A DNA stretch of 64,000 nucleotides from Neolewinella antarctica (GCF_011927835.1 NZ_JAATJH010000002.1:496001-560000), one strand, 5' to 3'; positions 25,712 to 34,958 are shown, counted from the stretch's first letter. Notes: generated by a model from the sequence alone, not told the origin. Numbers and translations: made by a program.

Positions 25712-27208
25712 CTAGTTCGCCGAGCGTCCGCCACGAATGCCTACGGCTAGCAGCGTCCTGTCGTCCGGTAAAAGGTTAGCTACCGCATTGCTACGGTCAG
25801 ACAGCCAAGCGTCGTCTTCTACATCGATGAAAGAACCACCACGGTAGCCGCCACCGGCCGCATCGTCCTGGGGCCAGCCCGTTTCATTGGCGCTCCCGTT
25901 AACGCCGAGTATTCCGTCTCCGTGGTTGCCGGTAAAGGCACGGCCTTCGGGGCTACCGATCGATACGATCATTTCGTAAAGATTACCGGAAAGCTCCATG
26001 ACGCCGTAGTAGCTGCCGCCGGTTTCTTCGCGGGTCGGGTTGACGGCGCTCGCTGCGAAAATACCGCAACGGACCATAGCGCGCAGGGTGTCGCGGGTTT
26101 CTCTGATGGCCAGGTTGCCGACACCTACGCCGGGGTTGGTAACGAGTGAATTAGGCGTGTACAAATTGGAGTAAACGTACTCGTTCGTGGTATAGTCCGG
26201 GCTGCCGTGAGCAAACTCCAGTTTGATGGGGTCCTGCGGTCCGCGGCCAGCCTTTTCGTATTCCATTTCCGTGATCGGGCGGAGCGCAGCCCAGTCGAGG
26301 TAGGCCATGGTAATTCTCCATTGTACGTAACTGAAGGGTGTATTAGGGTTCTTGGTCATGCCCGGGCCGGACTGTCCGGGCCACGCGAAACCATTACCTT
26401 GAATGGAGATGTTGTTTCCTCCCTTGGTGGGGTCCATGTTGATTTTTTGGTCCTGTGTCAGGGTGTTAAAAAAGGCTACGAATTGAGCCTGAGAAGCTTC
26501 GTACTTCATGTAATAAATGGCGTTGAAGCCTTTTGGAAAAGCGGCGGGGATGGGCCCTAACCCGTCACCTGTATTATTACCTGTAGTGGTAGTGTTCTCG
26601 TAGGTTATCCCCCCACCCGTGTTGCCAACGGCAATGCTGTTTTCGCTTATGACGCGGTAGGGGACGTTGACGGTATTTGAAAAGTCTCTTAGAGCAATCT
26701 TACCTATCTCGGAGATGACGTCCGCACTATTGAACGGTGTACCCATACTGTACTCGCCTTCCGAGATGTACACCATTTCGATGGCGAAGACCTGTACGTC
26801 CACCACGGCACTGGCGTCCACGCCGTCCACGCCGTAGTCCCAGACGAGTTGTACGTCGTTGAAGCTTACGTCGCCACTACCGTCGGTGCTGCGGTAGATG
26901 AAGGCACCTTTCCCGTCTTTAAGGTCCACGGTGGCTCCGGAAGGAGTGCTGCCGCCGGTGCCGAGTTGTGCGTGCATCCACCGGCCGTTACCGACGCGGT
27001 ACTTGGCGAATACCCAGGCGGCATCCCAGTTGCCCGGCCCGGAGCTGATGCGCCAGGAGTTCTCCCAATTGAGGTCGAATTGGATGACGGAGGTTTCCGC
27101 GCCGGGGTTCTGGTCGGTCAGGGAGATGTTGGTGACTTCGACGTTGTTGGCGTGGGCGGTTAGTCCTAGGACCAGGAAGGAGCACAAAAGAGTAATTCTG
27201 CGTAACAT
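25712..27208 (-). CDS. Exported SUMF1/EgtB/PvdO-type (formylglycine-generating-enzyme-like) protein
   Basis: A 498-residue exported protein with a signal peptide ending near LTAHA, a beta-rich N-terminal domain of about 130 residues, and a C-terminal FGE-sulfatase fold: MVYISEGEYSMGT, PITEMEYEKAGRG, GVMELSGNLYEMIVSIGSPEGRAF, GYRGGSFIDVEDDAWLSDRSNA and a final GIRGGRS. The GNVWEW consensus is degenerate (GNLYEMI), and I see no Cys pair matching the FGE active site, so it may be a structural or binding version. Co-location with the repeat protein suggests they act together at the surface; there is no sulfatase nearby. Confidence 0.82.
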   Translation of the reverse strand: MLRRITLLCSFLVLGLTAHANNVEVTNISLTDQNPGAETSVIQFDLNWENSWRISSGPGNWDAAWVFAKYRVGNGRWMHAQLGTGGSTPSGATVDLKDGKGAFIYRSTDGSGDVSFNDVQLVWDYGVDGVDASAVVDVQVFAIEMVYISEGEYSMGTPFNSADVISEIGKIALRDFSNTVNVPYRVISENSIAVGNTGGGITYENTTTTGNNTGDGLGPIPAAFPKGFNAIYYMKYEASQAQFVAFFNTLTQDQKINMDPTKGGNNISIQGNGFAWPGQSGPGMTKNPNTPFSYVQWRITMAYLDWAALRPITEMEYEKAGRGPQDPIKLEFAHGSPDYTTNEYVYSNLYTPNSLVTNPGVGVGNLAIRETRDTLRAMVRCGIFAASAVNPTREETGGSYYGVMELSGNLYEMIVSIGSPEGRAFTGNHGDGILGVNGSANETGWPQDDAAGGGYRGGSFIDVEDDAWLSDRSNAVANLLPDDRTLLAVGIRGGRSAN

Positions 27209-27390
27209 GTTGGGTTGTTTTTTGAGCCGAGGCTTACGGCTCGTGGTTTCGGGGGTCTATGCCACCACTTTGTAATCCGTTATGGGGATTTTAAAATAAT
27301 TTCGCTCCGGTTTCCTTATGACTGAGAACCAGCTTTTATCCTACGCCGTACCTTCACGCTTTCGCATTCCTATTCGCATTCCTACTCCTC

Positions 27391-29760
27391 ATGAACAAAC
27401 AGAAATTCGGTACCGCGCCGGTGTTCTTCACCGCCATCAGCACCATTCTCGGCGCGATCATGTTCCTGCGCTTCGGTTTTGCCGTGGGCATGACCGGGCT
27501 GCTGGGTACGTTCGCCATCATTCTGATTGGCCACGCCGTGACGATCCCGACGGCCATGGCCATCGCCGAAATCGCGACCAACCAAAAGGTGGAGGGTGGG
27601 GGAGAGTACTACATCATTTCGCGGAGTTTTGGCTTGGTGATCGGGTCGACGATCGGGATTGCGCTGTACCTGTCGCAAGCCATCTCGGTGGCGTTCTACA
27701 TCATGGCCTTTACGGAGGCTTTTAATCCGTTGCGGACCTGGTTTTTGGAATCGTACCCGGTGCTGCCGTGGGCGCGGACGCTGCTGGAACAGCCCCAGAC
27801 GATCGGCATCCCGGCGTTGCTGCTGCTGACCGCGCTGATCCTGACGAAGGGAGCGGACCTCGGCGTGAAAGTGCTGTACACGGTCGTGGCCATCCTGGCC
27901 GTCGCGCTGGTTTCTTTCTTCCTCGGCACGACGGAATACGCCGAAGCGAACGAAATAGATTTTTTCAACAAGTACACCGTCGATGCTAACCTGGAAGGCC
28001 TTGCTTCTTCCGGTGACGCGGCACCCGCGACCGCGCCCGATACCCTAAAATTCTTGCAGAGCAACGAGGTGGTCATGACGGCCTCCGAACCCGTGGAGGA
28101 ACCTACGCCAGTCCTGCCCGTCATCAGTTTCTTCACCGTTTTTGCCATCATTTTCCCCGCCTTCACCGGCATGACGGCCGGCGTAGGCTTGAGTGGCGAC
28201 CTGCGCGACCCGGGCCGCTCGATTCCGTTGGGGACGCTGGCCGCGACAATCGGCGGCATGGTTGTTTACTTCTTCATGGCCTGGAAACTCTCCGTCTCCG
28301 CCCCGCCCGAAGCACTGGCCGACACAAGCCGGCTGGTGATGGCCGAGATCGCCTGGCAGGGTTGGTGGATCATTCCGCTGGGACTGGCCGCGGCCACGAT
28401 TTCTTCCGCGCTGGGGTCCATTCTCGTTGCGCCGCGCACGTTGCAGGCGATTGCCGCGGATAATATTTTCCCCGTGCCCGGCGTCAACCGCTGGATTGCC
28501 CGGGGCAAGGGGGAGCAGAACGAGCCTTATAACGCTAGCCTAATCACGGTGCTCCTGGCCGCTTTTTTCATCCTGTTGGGCGCGCTCGATAGCGTAGCCG
28601 AGATCATTTCAATGTTTTTTATGGTGACGTACGGCTCCCTCTGCCTGATCTCCTTCCTCAACCACTTCGCCGCCGACCCGAGCTACCGACCTACCTTCCG
28701 CTCGAAGTGGTACGTTTCCGCCTTCGGGGCGCTGGCCTGTTTCGGGCTGATGTTCTTCATGAATTCGACGTACGCGGCGCTGGCGCTGGTGTTCATCGGT
28801 CTGATTTACGTCTACATCAGCTACTCTAACCCCGATAAGCGGAGCATGGCGTTGATTTTTCAGGGCGTTATTTTCCAGTTCTCGCGCCGGCTCCAGATCT
28901 TTTTGCAGAAGGCCGATAAGGTGGAGAAGACCACCTGGCGACCGAGCATCATCGCCGCCAGCGATTCCACGTTTACCCGCCTGGGGGCGTTTGACTTACT
29001 GCGCTGGTTGAGCGAGAAATATGGCTTCGGTACCTACATTCACACCATCAACGGGTACCTGAGCCACGATACGAGCGAGAACGCGGCCATCATTAAGGAA
29101 CGCATCATCCGCATGACCGAGGCGACGGATAGCCGCATTTACGTAGATACCATCGTGAGCCCTAGCTATACGTCGGCGATCGCTCAGATCGTCCAATTTC
29201 CGGGCATCGCGGGGACGGAGAACAACCTGCTGTTGCTGGAGTACTCGAAATTCAACAACGAAGGGCTCGATGACATCATCGATAACTACAGCCTGATTCG
29301 TTCCGTGGATTTCAACATGGGCATCCTGGCGCTGAGCGAGCGTGGCTTCGGTCTGAAGCGCAATATCCACATCTGGATCACCAAAGCACACTACGAAAGC
29401 GCTAACCTGATGATCCTGCTGGCTTACGTCCTCACGGGTCACCCAGACTGGCAAGACGCCGAAATTAAACTGTTCGCCGTTTACGAGGAGAGCGTCCTGG
29501 AGGAAGAGCAGCAGAACCTGTACGAGCGCATCGAGTCCGGTCAGTTACCCATCAGCCGCAACAACATCGAGGTGCTTTGCCGGAGCGAAGACGCTGATTT
29601 CCGGAGCGTCATGGTGCGCAAATCCTACGAAGCCGACCTGATTCTCACCGGCTTCCGCAACGAACAGATTAAACGGATGGGTAACAAAACTTTCGACGGG
29701 TACGAGGAGGTGGGGAATGTCTTGTTTGTTAGTGCGGCGGAGGAGGTTAAGATTCGCTGA
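27391..29760 (+). CDS. Amino acid/cation-chloride cotransporter-like permease (APC superfamily, SLC12-type)
   Basis: A 789-residue membrane protein. The first 480 residues hold about 12 transmembrane segments, beginning FGTAPVFFTAISTILGAIMFLRFGFAVG, the pattern of the Na-K-Cl cotransporter/SLC12 branch of the APC superfamily. The C-terminal 300 residues are soluble, with Rossmann/USP-like strands (KLFAVYEES, ADLILTGF). An extra hydrophilic loop near residues 200-235 is partly encoded by an exact copy of the 16-bp motif (APATAP). The transported solute is unknown. The gene is monocistronic and divergent from the SUMF1-like gene. Confidence 0.85.
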   Translation: MNKQKFGTAPVFFTAISTILGAIMFLRFGFAVGMTGLLGTFAIILIGHAVTIPTAMAIAEIATNQKVEGGGEYYIISRSFGLVIGSTIGIALYLSQAISVAFYIMAFTEAFNPLRTWFLESYPVLPWARTLLEQPQTIGIPALLLLTALILTKGADLGVKVLYTVVAILAVALVSFFLGTTEYAEANEIDFFNKYTVDANLEGLASSGDAAPATAPDTLKFLQSNEVVMTASEPVEEPTPVLPVISFFTVFAIIFPAFTGMTAGVGLSGDLRDPGRSIPLGTLAATIGGMVVYFFMAWKLSVSAPPEALADTSRLVMAEIAWQGWWIIPLGLAAATISSALGSILVAPRTLQAIAADNIFPVPGVNRWIARGKGEQNEPYNASLITVLLAAFFILLGALDSVAEIISMFFMVTYGSLCLISFLNHFAADPSYRPTFRSKWYVSAFGALACFGLMFFMNSTYAALALVFIGLIYVYISYSNPDKRSMALIFQGVIFQFSRRLQIFLQKADKVEKTTWRPSIIAASDSTFTRLGAFDLLRWLSEKYGFGTYIHTINGYLSHDTSENAAIIKERIIRMTEATDSRIYVDTIVSPSYTSAIAQIVQFPGIAGTENNLLLLEYSKFNNEGLDDIIDNYSLIRSVDFNMGILALSERGFGLKRNIHIWITKAHYESANLMILLAYVLTGHPDWQDAEIKLFAVYEESVLEEEQQNLYERIESGQLPISRNNIEVLCRSEDADFRSVMVRKSYEADLILTGFRNEQIKRMGNKTFDGYEEVGNVLFVSAAEEVKIR
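28021..28036 (+). repeat. Dispersed 16-bp motif, exact copy inside a coding region
   Basis: Exact GCACCCGCGACCGCGC encoding Ala-Pro-Ala-Thr-Ala in a non-membrane loop of the transporter; the only exact copy found within a gene. Confidence 0.85.
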
Positions 29761-29765
29761 CGCTC

Positions 29766-29959
29766 GATATGCGATATGCGAATCTCGATATGCGATATTT
29801 GATTTGGCTACCGCACGGCTACTCACCTGCTTCGCAGCTTCGGTTTAGGCGTTGATAGGTATCAATATATATTTGACATGCGTGAGTGGCGAAACCACGA
29901 AAGAGACGTGCGGTAGCACAAATCGCATATCGAGTATCAAAAATCGCATATCGCATATC
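29766..29959. repeat. Inverted pair of 7-bp arrays (GATATGC / GCATATC)
   Basis: GATATGC units with one diverged unit at 29766-29800 and the complementary GCATATC units at 29924-29959, about 120 bases apart. The gap between the transporter and barrel genes contains nothing else I recognise. Confidence 0.8.
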
Positions 29960-29971
29960 AAGCAAAGCGCC

Positions 29972-30610
29972 CTAAAATCTATACGCCACCGACCCAATCC
30001 ACCGCTTAGCGGCTTGGTCCACCCGAAAAGTCTCATCCGCGATTGCAAAGTCTTCGCCGTACTTAGAAAAATTGCCGTCGTAGCGAACGTCGACCGTGAG
30101 TGGCCCGACGTCGATGGAGCCGCCGAAGGTGTAGCCGAGGTTGAAGGAGTCGAAGGTGCGTTCGCGGCCCTCGGCGTCGCGCAGGTCGGAACTCGAATTA
30201 ACGAAGAAGTGGCCGACGGGGCCGGCGTTCAGGCGCAAAAAGGCGAGCTTGTAGGAGACCATGACGGGCACGTTCACGTCGTTGTAGCGCTCGCTCAGGA
30301 CGCGCGAGGTTTGCGTGTTGGGGTCGTTGAAGCGAAAATTTGTTTTGGCGGAGTTAAGCGTGACTTCGGTCTGGAGGTCAAAACTTTCGGATAGGGGCAC
30401 GCGGACGAGGGCGCCGAACTGGAAACCGTAGTCCGCTTCCGCGATCGCCTCACCGAGGTCCGCACGGCCACTTCTGGTGAGGTCGAATCGTTCTTCCTGG
30501 AGGGACTCGGTGGCGACACCGGCTTTGAGGCCGAAGCTTAGTTGCGCGGTCGCGGGTACCGTGCAGAGTATTAGTAGGAGCAGGGTAAGAAGGGCGAGTT
30601 GGTTTTTCAT
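29972..30610 (-). CDS. Outer-membrane beta-barrel protein (PorT-like fold)
   Basis: A 212-residue protein with a signal peptide (ending TVPATAQ) and alternating amphipathic strands (FGLKAGVATE, YGFQFGALVRVPL, FDLQTEVTLNSAK, VPVMVSYKLAFLRLNAGP, FNLGYTFGGSIDVGPLTVDVRYDGNF) ending in an aromatic C-terminus (SVAYRF). This is the usual plan of an eight- to ten-stranded outer-membrane barrel of the Bacteroidota OMP_b-brl_2 type. No specific function can be assigned. The last residues of its signal peptide are encoded by a one-change copy of the 16-bp motif. Confidence 0.82.
   Translation of the reverse strand: MKNQLALLTLLLLILCTVPATAQLSFGLKAGVATESLQEERFDLTRSGRADLGEAIAEADYGFQFGALVRVPLSESFDLQTEVTLNSAKTNFRFNDPNTQTSRVLSERYNDVNVPVMVSYKLAFLRLNAGPVGHFFVNSSSDLRDAEGRERTFDSFNLGYTFGGSIDVGPLTVDVRYDGNFSKYGEDFAIADETFRVDQAAKRWIGSVAYRF
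30544..30559 (-). repeat. Dispersed 16-bp motif, one change (C2T), in a signal-peptide region
   Basis: GTACCCGCGACCGCGC on the minus strand, encoding Val-Pro-Ala-Thr-Ala at the signal peptidase site of the barrel protein. Confidence 0.65.
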
Positions 30611-30871
30611 CGTCTAAAAAGTTTGAGCTGTTGAATAAGTACGTAAGGTTCGTCTTCCACCGGGGCGATAAGTTTAAAGCGTTTAAATTAGGGGGTGAAT
30701 TGCCCTTAAAACGTTAAACAGCTTTTATCGAGCCGTTAAGGGCGAGGGTGGCGGAAGAGAAATTTTATCTAACAAACATCCCTGATTCCGTGCCGTTACA
30801 CCAAACAAGCAAGAATAAGCATCCAATAGGTGCTCGAAAAGTTTTATACTTGCACAAACTAACAACCACTA

Positions 30872-31453
30872 ATGCGCACACTCTTTAGCCTTCTCTTCCT
30901 GGCCCTGGCATTCGTCCTCGCCTTTTTTCTGTACAAAAGCATCGAGGAACCCATCAATTTCGACGCGCAACGGACCGTCCGGACGGACGCGGTAACCATG
31001 AAACTGGAAATGATTCGCAAAGCTCAGGAGCTGTACCGGGACGCCACCGGGGAGTTCGCCGGTAGCTTCGACACGCTCAAGCAAGTCCTTACCGAAGGCA
31101 AGCTGCTCAACGTCAAGGTTATTGGTGACGCCGACGCCACCGACGGCAGTATCGTTACTTACGATACGACATACATCCCCCTGCGCGACACGTTCCCCGG
31201 CCTCGGCATCAAGCTAGAAAATATGGACGTCGTCCCCTACACCGACGGGCAAGTCAAATTCAACATCGAGGCGAAGAACATTCCTTACCAATCCACCAAC
31301 GTGCCCGTCGTGCAGGTTGGCGTTAAGAAGTCCGCTTTCATGGGTAAGTACGCCGACGAGCGCTTCAAGCGCTACGACCAGATGTGGGACCCCAACGCCC
31401 CGATCTACTTCGGCGACCTCACCAAGCCAACCCTGGCCGGTAACTGGAACTAA
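30872..31453 (+). CDS. Membrane-anchored hypothetical protein
   Basis: A 193-residue protein with one N-terminal membrane helix (residues 3-21, FSLLFLALAFVLAFFLYKS) and a soluble remainder. The stretch RTDAVTMKLEMIRKAQELYRDATGEFAGSFDTLKQVL after the helix resembles the pilin/pseudopilin-like layout of Bacteroidota proteins, but it is not a confirmed type IV pilin because there is no prepilin cleavage motif. It heads a short run with DUF3822 and rsmD. The DUF3822 start lies seven bases after its stop, so those two are very likely co-transcribed. Confidence 0.75.
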   Translation: MRTLFSLLFLALAFVLAFFLYKSIEEPINFDAQRTVRTDAVTMKLEMIRKAQELYRDATGEFAGSFDTLKQVLTEGKLLNVKVIGDADATDGSIVTYDTTYIPLRDTFPGLGIKLENMDVVPYTDGQVKFNIEAKNIPYQSTNVPVVQVGVKKSAFMGKYADERFKRYDQMWDPNAPIYFGDLTKPTLAGNWN

Positions 31454-31460
31454 GCACTCA

Positions 31461-32312
31461 TTGCAACCAAGCAGCTACGACATACGATCCGCCGCCTTCC
31501 AAGCCGAAAGCGCGCACCAGTACGAACTGTCCATCCTTACGGGGATGGACAGTTTTGCTTATGTAGTGCGCGACCGCGCGCAAAACCGCCTACTCGCTTA
31601 CCGTTCCGTCCGGCTACCAATCAGTGGCGACCGCCAAGATTTCGCGGCGACGCTGGACGACATCATTCTGCAGGATGATCTGCTGCGAAGCCTCCGCTAC
31701 GGCAGCGTCGTCCTGGGTTGGGAGACCGGACGCGCCAGTTTGGTCCCCCGCGAACTCTACGACGCCGAGCATCGCCGCGACTACCTCGAACAGCTCACCC
31801 TGATCGGCCTGGACGACACCGTACAGGAAGAGTGGTACAACGACCTGGACGCGCACCTCCTCTACGCCGCCAACTCCGATCAACTTGAAACCGTCCGCCG
31901 GGCCCTGAACGTGATGCGGACGCAGCATTTCGGCGGTGGTTTGCTTACGGCCTGGGGCATGCGCTCTCGCCGGTTGGGGGAAGTCGCCGTGTCGGCCGCC
32001 GTGCGGGGCGGGAGGATTTTCGTCGCTGCTCACCGTAGTGGCATGCTACAATTTTTCAACACTTTTGACGTCAACACTAAAGATGACGCACTCTATTTCG
32101 TCCTTTTGGCGTACGAGCACTGCGGGATGATCCCGAGCCGCGTCCCGCTCTACTTGTGTGGAGAGATTACCGAAGCGGGAGACATCTACAAGTTACTCTA
32201 CACCTACGTCGCGGAAATTCGTTTTTGTCGCTACGGCGCTCCGCCGGCCCTGCCCCCGGAGTTCGTGAGCCTGCCTCCGCACGTGTATTTTGATTTGCTT
32301 TGCCTGGGGTGA
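31461..32312 (+). CDS. DUF3822 family protein
   Basis: A 283-residue cytoplasmic protein that matches the Bacteroidota-specific DUF3822 family from memory: YELSILTGMDSFAYVVRD at the N-terminus, a central acidic helical segment, and the C-terminal KLLYTYVAEIRFCRYGAPPALPPEFVSLPPHVYFDLLCL. The fold resembles the actin-like ATPase group, but no nucleotide-binding motif is obvious. Function is unknown; I recall it often being adjacent to rsmD, as here. The TTG at 31461 is chosen as start because it lies seven bases after the previous stop and fits the family N-terminus; the frame is open further upstream. Confidence 0.78.
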   Translation: MQPSSYDIRSAAFQAESAHQYELSILTGMDSFAYVVRDRAQNRLLAYRSVRLPISGDRQDFAATLDDIILQDDLLRSLRYGSVVLGWETGRASLVPRELYDAEHRRDYLEQLTLIGLDDTVQEEWYNDLDAHLLYAANSDQLETVRRALNVMRTQHFGGGLLTAWGMRSRRLGEVAVSAAVRGGRIFVAAHRSGMLQFFNTFDVNTKDDALYFVLLAYEHCGMIPSRVPLYLCGEITEAGDIYKLLYTYVAEIRFCRYGAPPALPPEFVSLPPHVYFDLLCLG

Positions 32313-32439
32313 CGGGGCGAGTATAGAAGAAAGAGCAAAGAAAAAGGACGGGAATACTCGGCCGCTCCGCTTCATCGGCTAAATGAGTACACCGCACATG
32401 ACTCTTCGGCTGAACACTTACTTAAGATTTAAGCTTCGA

Positions 32440-32488
32440 CCCCAGACCCCAGACCCCAGACCCCAGACCCCAGACCCCAGACCCCAGA
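32440..32488 (+). repeat. Seven perfect CCCCAGA tandem units
   Basis: Seven identical 7-bp units starting at 32440, followed by degenerate CCAGACTAAAGACC up to the rsmD start. It makes up most of the rsmD 5' region. Confidence 0.95.
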
Positions 32489-32516
32489 CTAAACACTCCA
32501 GACTAAAGACCAAAAA

Positions 32517-33077
32517 ATGCGCATCATCTCCGGCAAGCACAAAGGCCGCCGCTTCTCCCCGCCCGCCGATAATTGGCCCACGCGGCCCACGACGGACTAC
32601 GCCAAGGAGGGCCTATTTAATGTCCTAAATAACTGGTTCTACTTCGAAGACCAGCGGTTCCTCGACCTGTTCGGTGGCACCGGCTCCCACGACTACGAAT
32701 TCCTCAGCCGGGGGTGCACCGACGTAACGTACGTGGACAAGCACGGCCCGGCGGTCAAGTTCGTAGAAAAAACGATCGCCACCCTCGGCGCGGAAGCGCA
32801 CATTAAGATTTTTCGGATGGACGTTTTTCAGTTCATCAACCGGCCCGTGCGGGAACCCTACACTTATATTTTCGCCGGGCCACCTTATCCGCTGCCGAAT
32901 ATTCCGGAAATCCCAGACCTGGTTTTTGCCGCCGGGCTGCTCGCTCCGGGCGGGCTTTTCGTGCTGGAAACTAACCCGCACCACGATTTTTCGGACGATC
33001 CGCGCTGCACGGAGAAAAGGAATTATGGGAAAACTATTTTTTGGTTCTTCGAGCACCCCGGTGCAGAGGAAGAATAG
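32517..33077 (+). CDS. rsmD: 16S rRNA (guanine-N2)-methyltransferase RsmD family
   Basis: A 186-residue rRNA methyltransferase expected to modify G966 of 16S rRNA. The N-terminal MRIISGKHKGRRF, RPTTDYAKEGLFNVL and SAM-binding DLFGGTGSHDYEFLSRG are typical of RsmD. The catalytic motif normally written (N/D)PPY reads FAGPPY here, replacing the acidic residue by Gly; this may be a lineage variant. The C-terminus ends FVLETNPHHDFSDDP and RNYGKTIFWFFEH. The 204-bp gap from DUF3822 contains the CCCCAGA array, so translation control there is unclear. Confidence 0.88.
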   Translation: MRIISGKHKGRRFSPPADNWPTRPTTDYAKEGLFNVLNNWFYFEDQRFLDLFGGTGSHDYEFLSRGCTDVTYVDKHGPAVKFVEKTIATLGAEAHIKIFRMDVFQFINRPVREPYTYIFAGPPYPLPNIPEIPDLVFAAGLLAPGGLFVLETNPHHDFSDDPRCTEKRNYGKTIFWFFEHPGAEEE

Positions 33078-33148
33078 CCTGATTTAGGGATTTGGAATAG
33101 TCTTTTTTAGGGCCAAACATTCACCGCTCCTTTCTACGAACCAAGCTT

Positions 33149-33164
33149 GCCCCCGCGACCGCGC
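33149..33164 (+). repeat. Dispersed 16-bp motif, one change (A3C)
   Basis: GCCCCCGCGACCGCGC between rsmD and the GH3-family gene. Confidence 0.7.
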
Positions 33165-33220
33165 CAACAAACACTACGCGTAGAGTACGGGTTATGCTAC
33201 GGTAACAACCCACGACCTAC

Positions 33221-34750
33221 ATGGCCTTTTACGGACAGATCATCAAGACCCTCCTCGAAACCAAGCACTCCCTGCTGCCCCACGCGCCGGCGGACCCGGA
33301 AGCGGCCCAGGAAAAGCAACTGAACGGTTTGCTGGAAGAGGCTAAAAACACCGCCTTTGGTAAGTTTTATAACTTTCAGGGCATTCTGGAGCAGGAGGAT
33401 ATCCGTGAGGCGTTCCGTAAGTCCGTACCGATCCACGATTACAACACCATCAACGACCGTTGGTGGAAGCAGCAGCGCCGCAACCCCGACATCACCTGGC
33501 CCGGTCGCCCCGAATTCTTTGCCCTCAGTAGCGGCACGACGGGCAAAAAGAGCAAACGTATCCCCGTGACCGATGAGATGCTCGCCTGCACCCAGGCCGT
33601 GGGCCGCGCCCAGGCCGAGTGCCTGGCTAACTTTAAGCTCCCCGCCGAAATCTTCGAAAAGGACATCCTGATGCTCACCAGTTCGGCGGACCTCAACGAG
33701 AAAGATGGTTGGCTCGAAGGCGAAATAAGCGGCATCAACGTGAGTAACATGCCCGACTTTATGGACAGCGTCTATAAACCCGGCATCGAAATTGCCCAAA
33801 TCGCCGACTGGGACGAGCGCGTACAGCGCATCGCCGAAGAAGCCCCCAAGTGGGACGTCGGCGCCCTGGCCGGCATCCCCAGCTGGATCGTCATGATGCT
33901 GCGTAAGGTCATCGAGGTCAACAAGCTCAAGAACATCCACGAAATCTGGCCCAATCTCCAGATTTATACGACCGGCGGCGTCGCTTTCGAGCCTTACCGT
34001 AAAAGCTTCGAGGCGTTACTTGACCACCCCATCATCATCATGGATACTTACCTGGCCAGCGAAGGCTTTTTTGCCTTCAACGCCCGGCCGGAAACGATGG
34101 CCATGGAGATCGCGCTGGATCACGGCATGTACTTCGAGTTCATCCCCCACGACGAAGACGGCTTCGACGCTACCGGCCAGATGCTCGATAAGCCGAAAGT
34201 GGTCGACTTCCGCGACGTCAAGGAGAATAAAGACTACGCCCTGCTCGTCTCCACCCCCGCCGGCGCGTGGCGCTACATGATTGGCGACACGATCAAGTTT
34301 GTCGATAAGGAGAAAATGGAAATTGTGATCACTGGTCGGACGAAGTACTGGCTCAACGTTGTCGGCTCCCAGCTTTCGGAGGAGAAATTGAACGCCGCCA
34401 TTGCCGAACTGAACGAGCAAATGGGTTCGGAGATCAAGGAGTTCACCGTCGGGGCCGTACCCACCGAAGACGGAAACGACTACTATCACCAGTGGGTACT
34501 GGGCATCAACGACGGGGAGTTGTCAGAGGAAAAGGCACTGGAAGTGCTGGATGCTCACCTGAAAAAGGTCAACAAAAACTACAAGGTCGCCCGCGAGAAA
34601 GCGCTGAAAGGCGTGAGGGTCAAAGTAACGCAAGCCAATAACTTGTACGACTTTCTCGAAAAGAAGAAGAACAAGAAAGGCGGGCAAATTAAGTTTCCTA
34701 AAGTGATGGTGGCGGATGATTTGAAGCAGCTACTTGAGTTTCTTGATTAA
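33221..34750 (+). CDS. GH3 auxin-responsive-promoter family acyl-adenylate ligase
   Basis: A 509-residue member of the GH3 family of acid-amido synthetases, which activate a carboxylic acid as an acyl-adenylate and join it to an amino acid. The ATP-binding signature SSGTTGKKSKRIPVT (about residues 102-116) and the acyl-adenylate-fold segments TYLASEGFFAFN and YRFxIGDTIKF-like RYMIGDTIKFV are present. Bacterial GH3 proteins of this kind are widespread in Bacteroidota and are not linked to auxin; their substrate is unknown. It lies upstream of sucA with a 368-bp gap, so is probably separate. Confidence 0.87.
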   Translation: MAFYGQIIKTLLETKHSLLPHAPADPEAAQEKQLNGLLEEAKNTAFGKFYNFQGILEQEDIREAFRKSVPIHDYNTINDRWWKQQRRNPDITWPGRPEFFALSSGTTGKKSKRIPVTDEMLACTQAVGRAQAECLANFKLPAEIFEKDILMLTSSADLNEKDGWLEGEISGINVSNMPDFMDSVYKPGIEIAQIADWDERVQRIAEEAPKWDVGALAGIPSWIVMMLRKVIEVNKLKNIHEIWPNLQIYTTGGVAFEPYRKSFEALLDHPIIIMDTYLASEGFFAFNARPETMAMEIALDHGMYFEFIPHDEDGFDATGQMLDKPKVVDFRDVKENKDYALLVSTPAGAWRYMIGDTIKFVDKEKMEIVITGRTKYWLNVVGSQLSEEKLNAAIAELNEQMGSEIKEFTVGAVPTEDGNDYYHQWVLGINDGELSEEKALEVLDAHLKKVNKNYKVAREKALKGVRVKVTQANNLYDFLEKKKNKKGGQIKFPKVMVADDLKQLLEFLD

Positions 34751-34853
34751 ATGACTTTTATCAGGATAAAGTAACTGTTTAGCACTACGGGGTCTTTTCT
34801 CACATATTTGTGCGCCAAACCCCGCTTAGTTAGTTCTTTTTCCTGAACTTTGC

Positions 34854-34958
34854 GTGGATTTATTTTAGGGTAACCCATCCGCATTTTCGGCCGACACATC
34901 TGATGAACTTTTGAATATTTTCGCTTTGCGCAAACATCCAAAAGATACATCCGATGAG
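34854..34958 (+). repeat. Inverted-repeat element, left copy
   Basis: Contains GTGGATTT (34854-34861), ACACATCTGATGAACTTTT (34894-34912) and AAAAGATACATCCGATGAG (34940-34958), all matched in reverse complement by the right copy at 35018-35098. Confidence 0.7.

Noticed and set aside
31566-31580. Another copy of the 16-bp motif in the DUF3822 gene
   Set aside because: Only the CGCGACCGCGC half matches; the GCACC end is absent.
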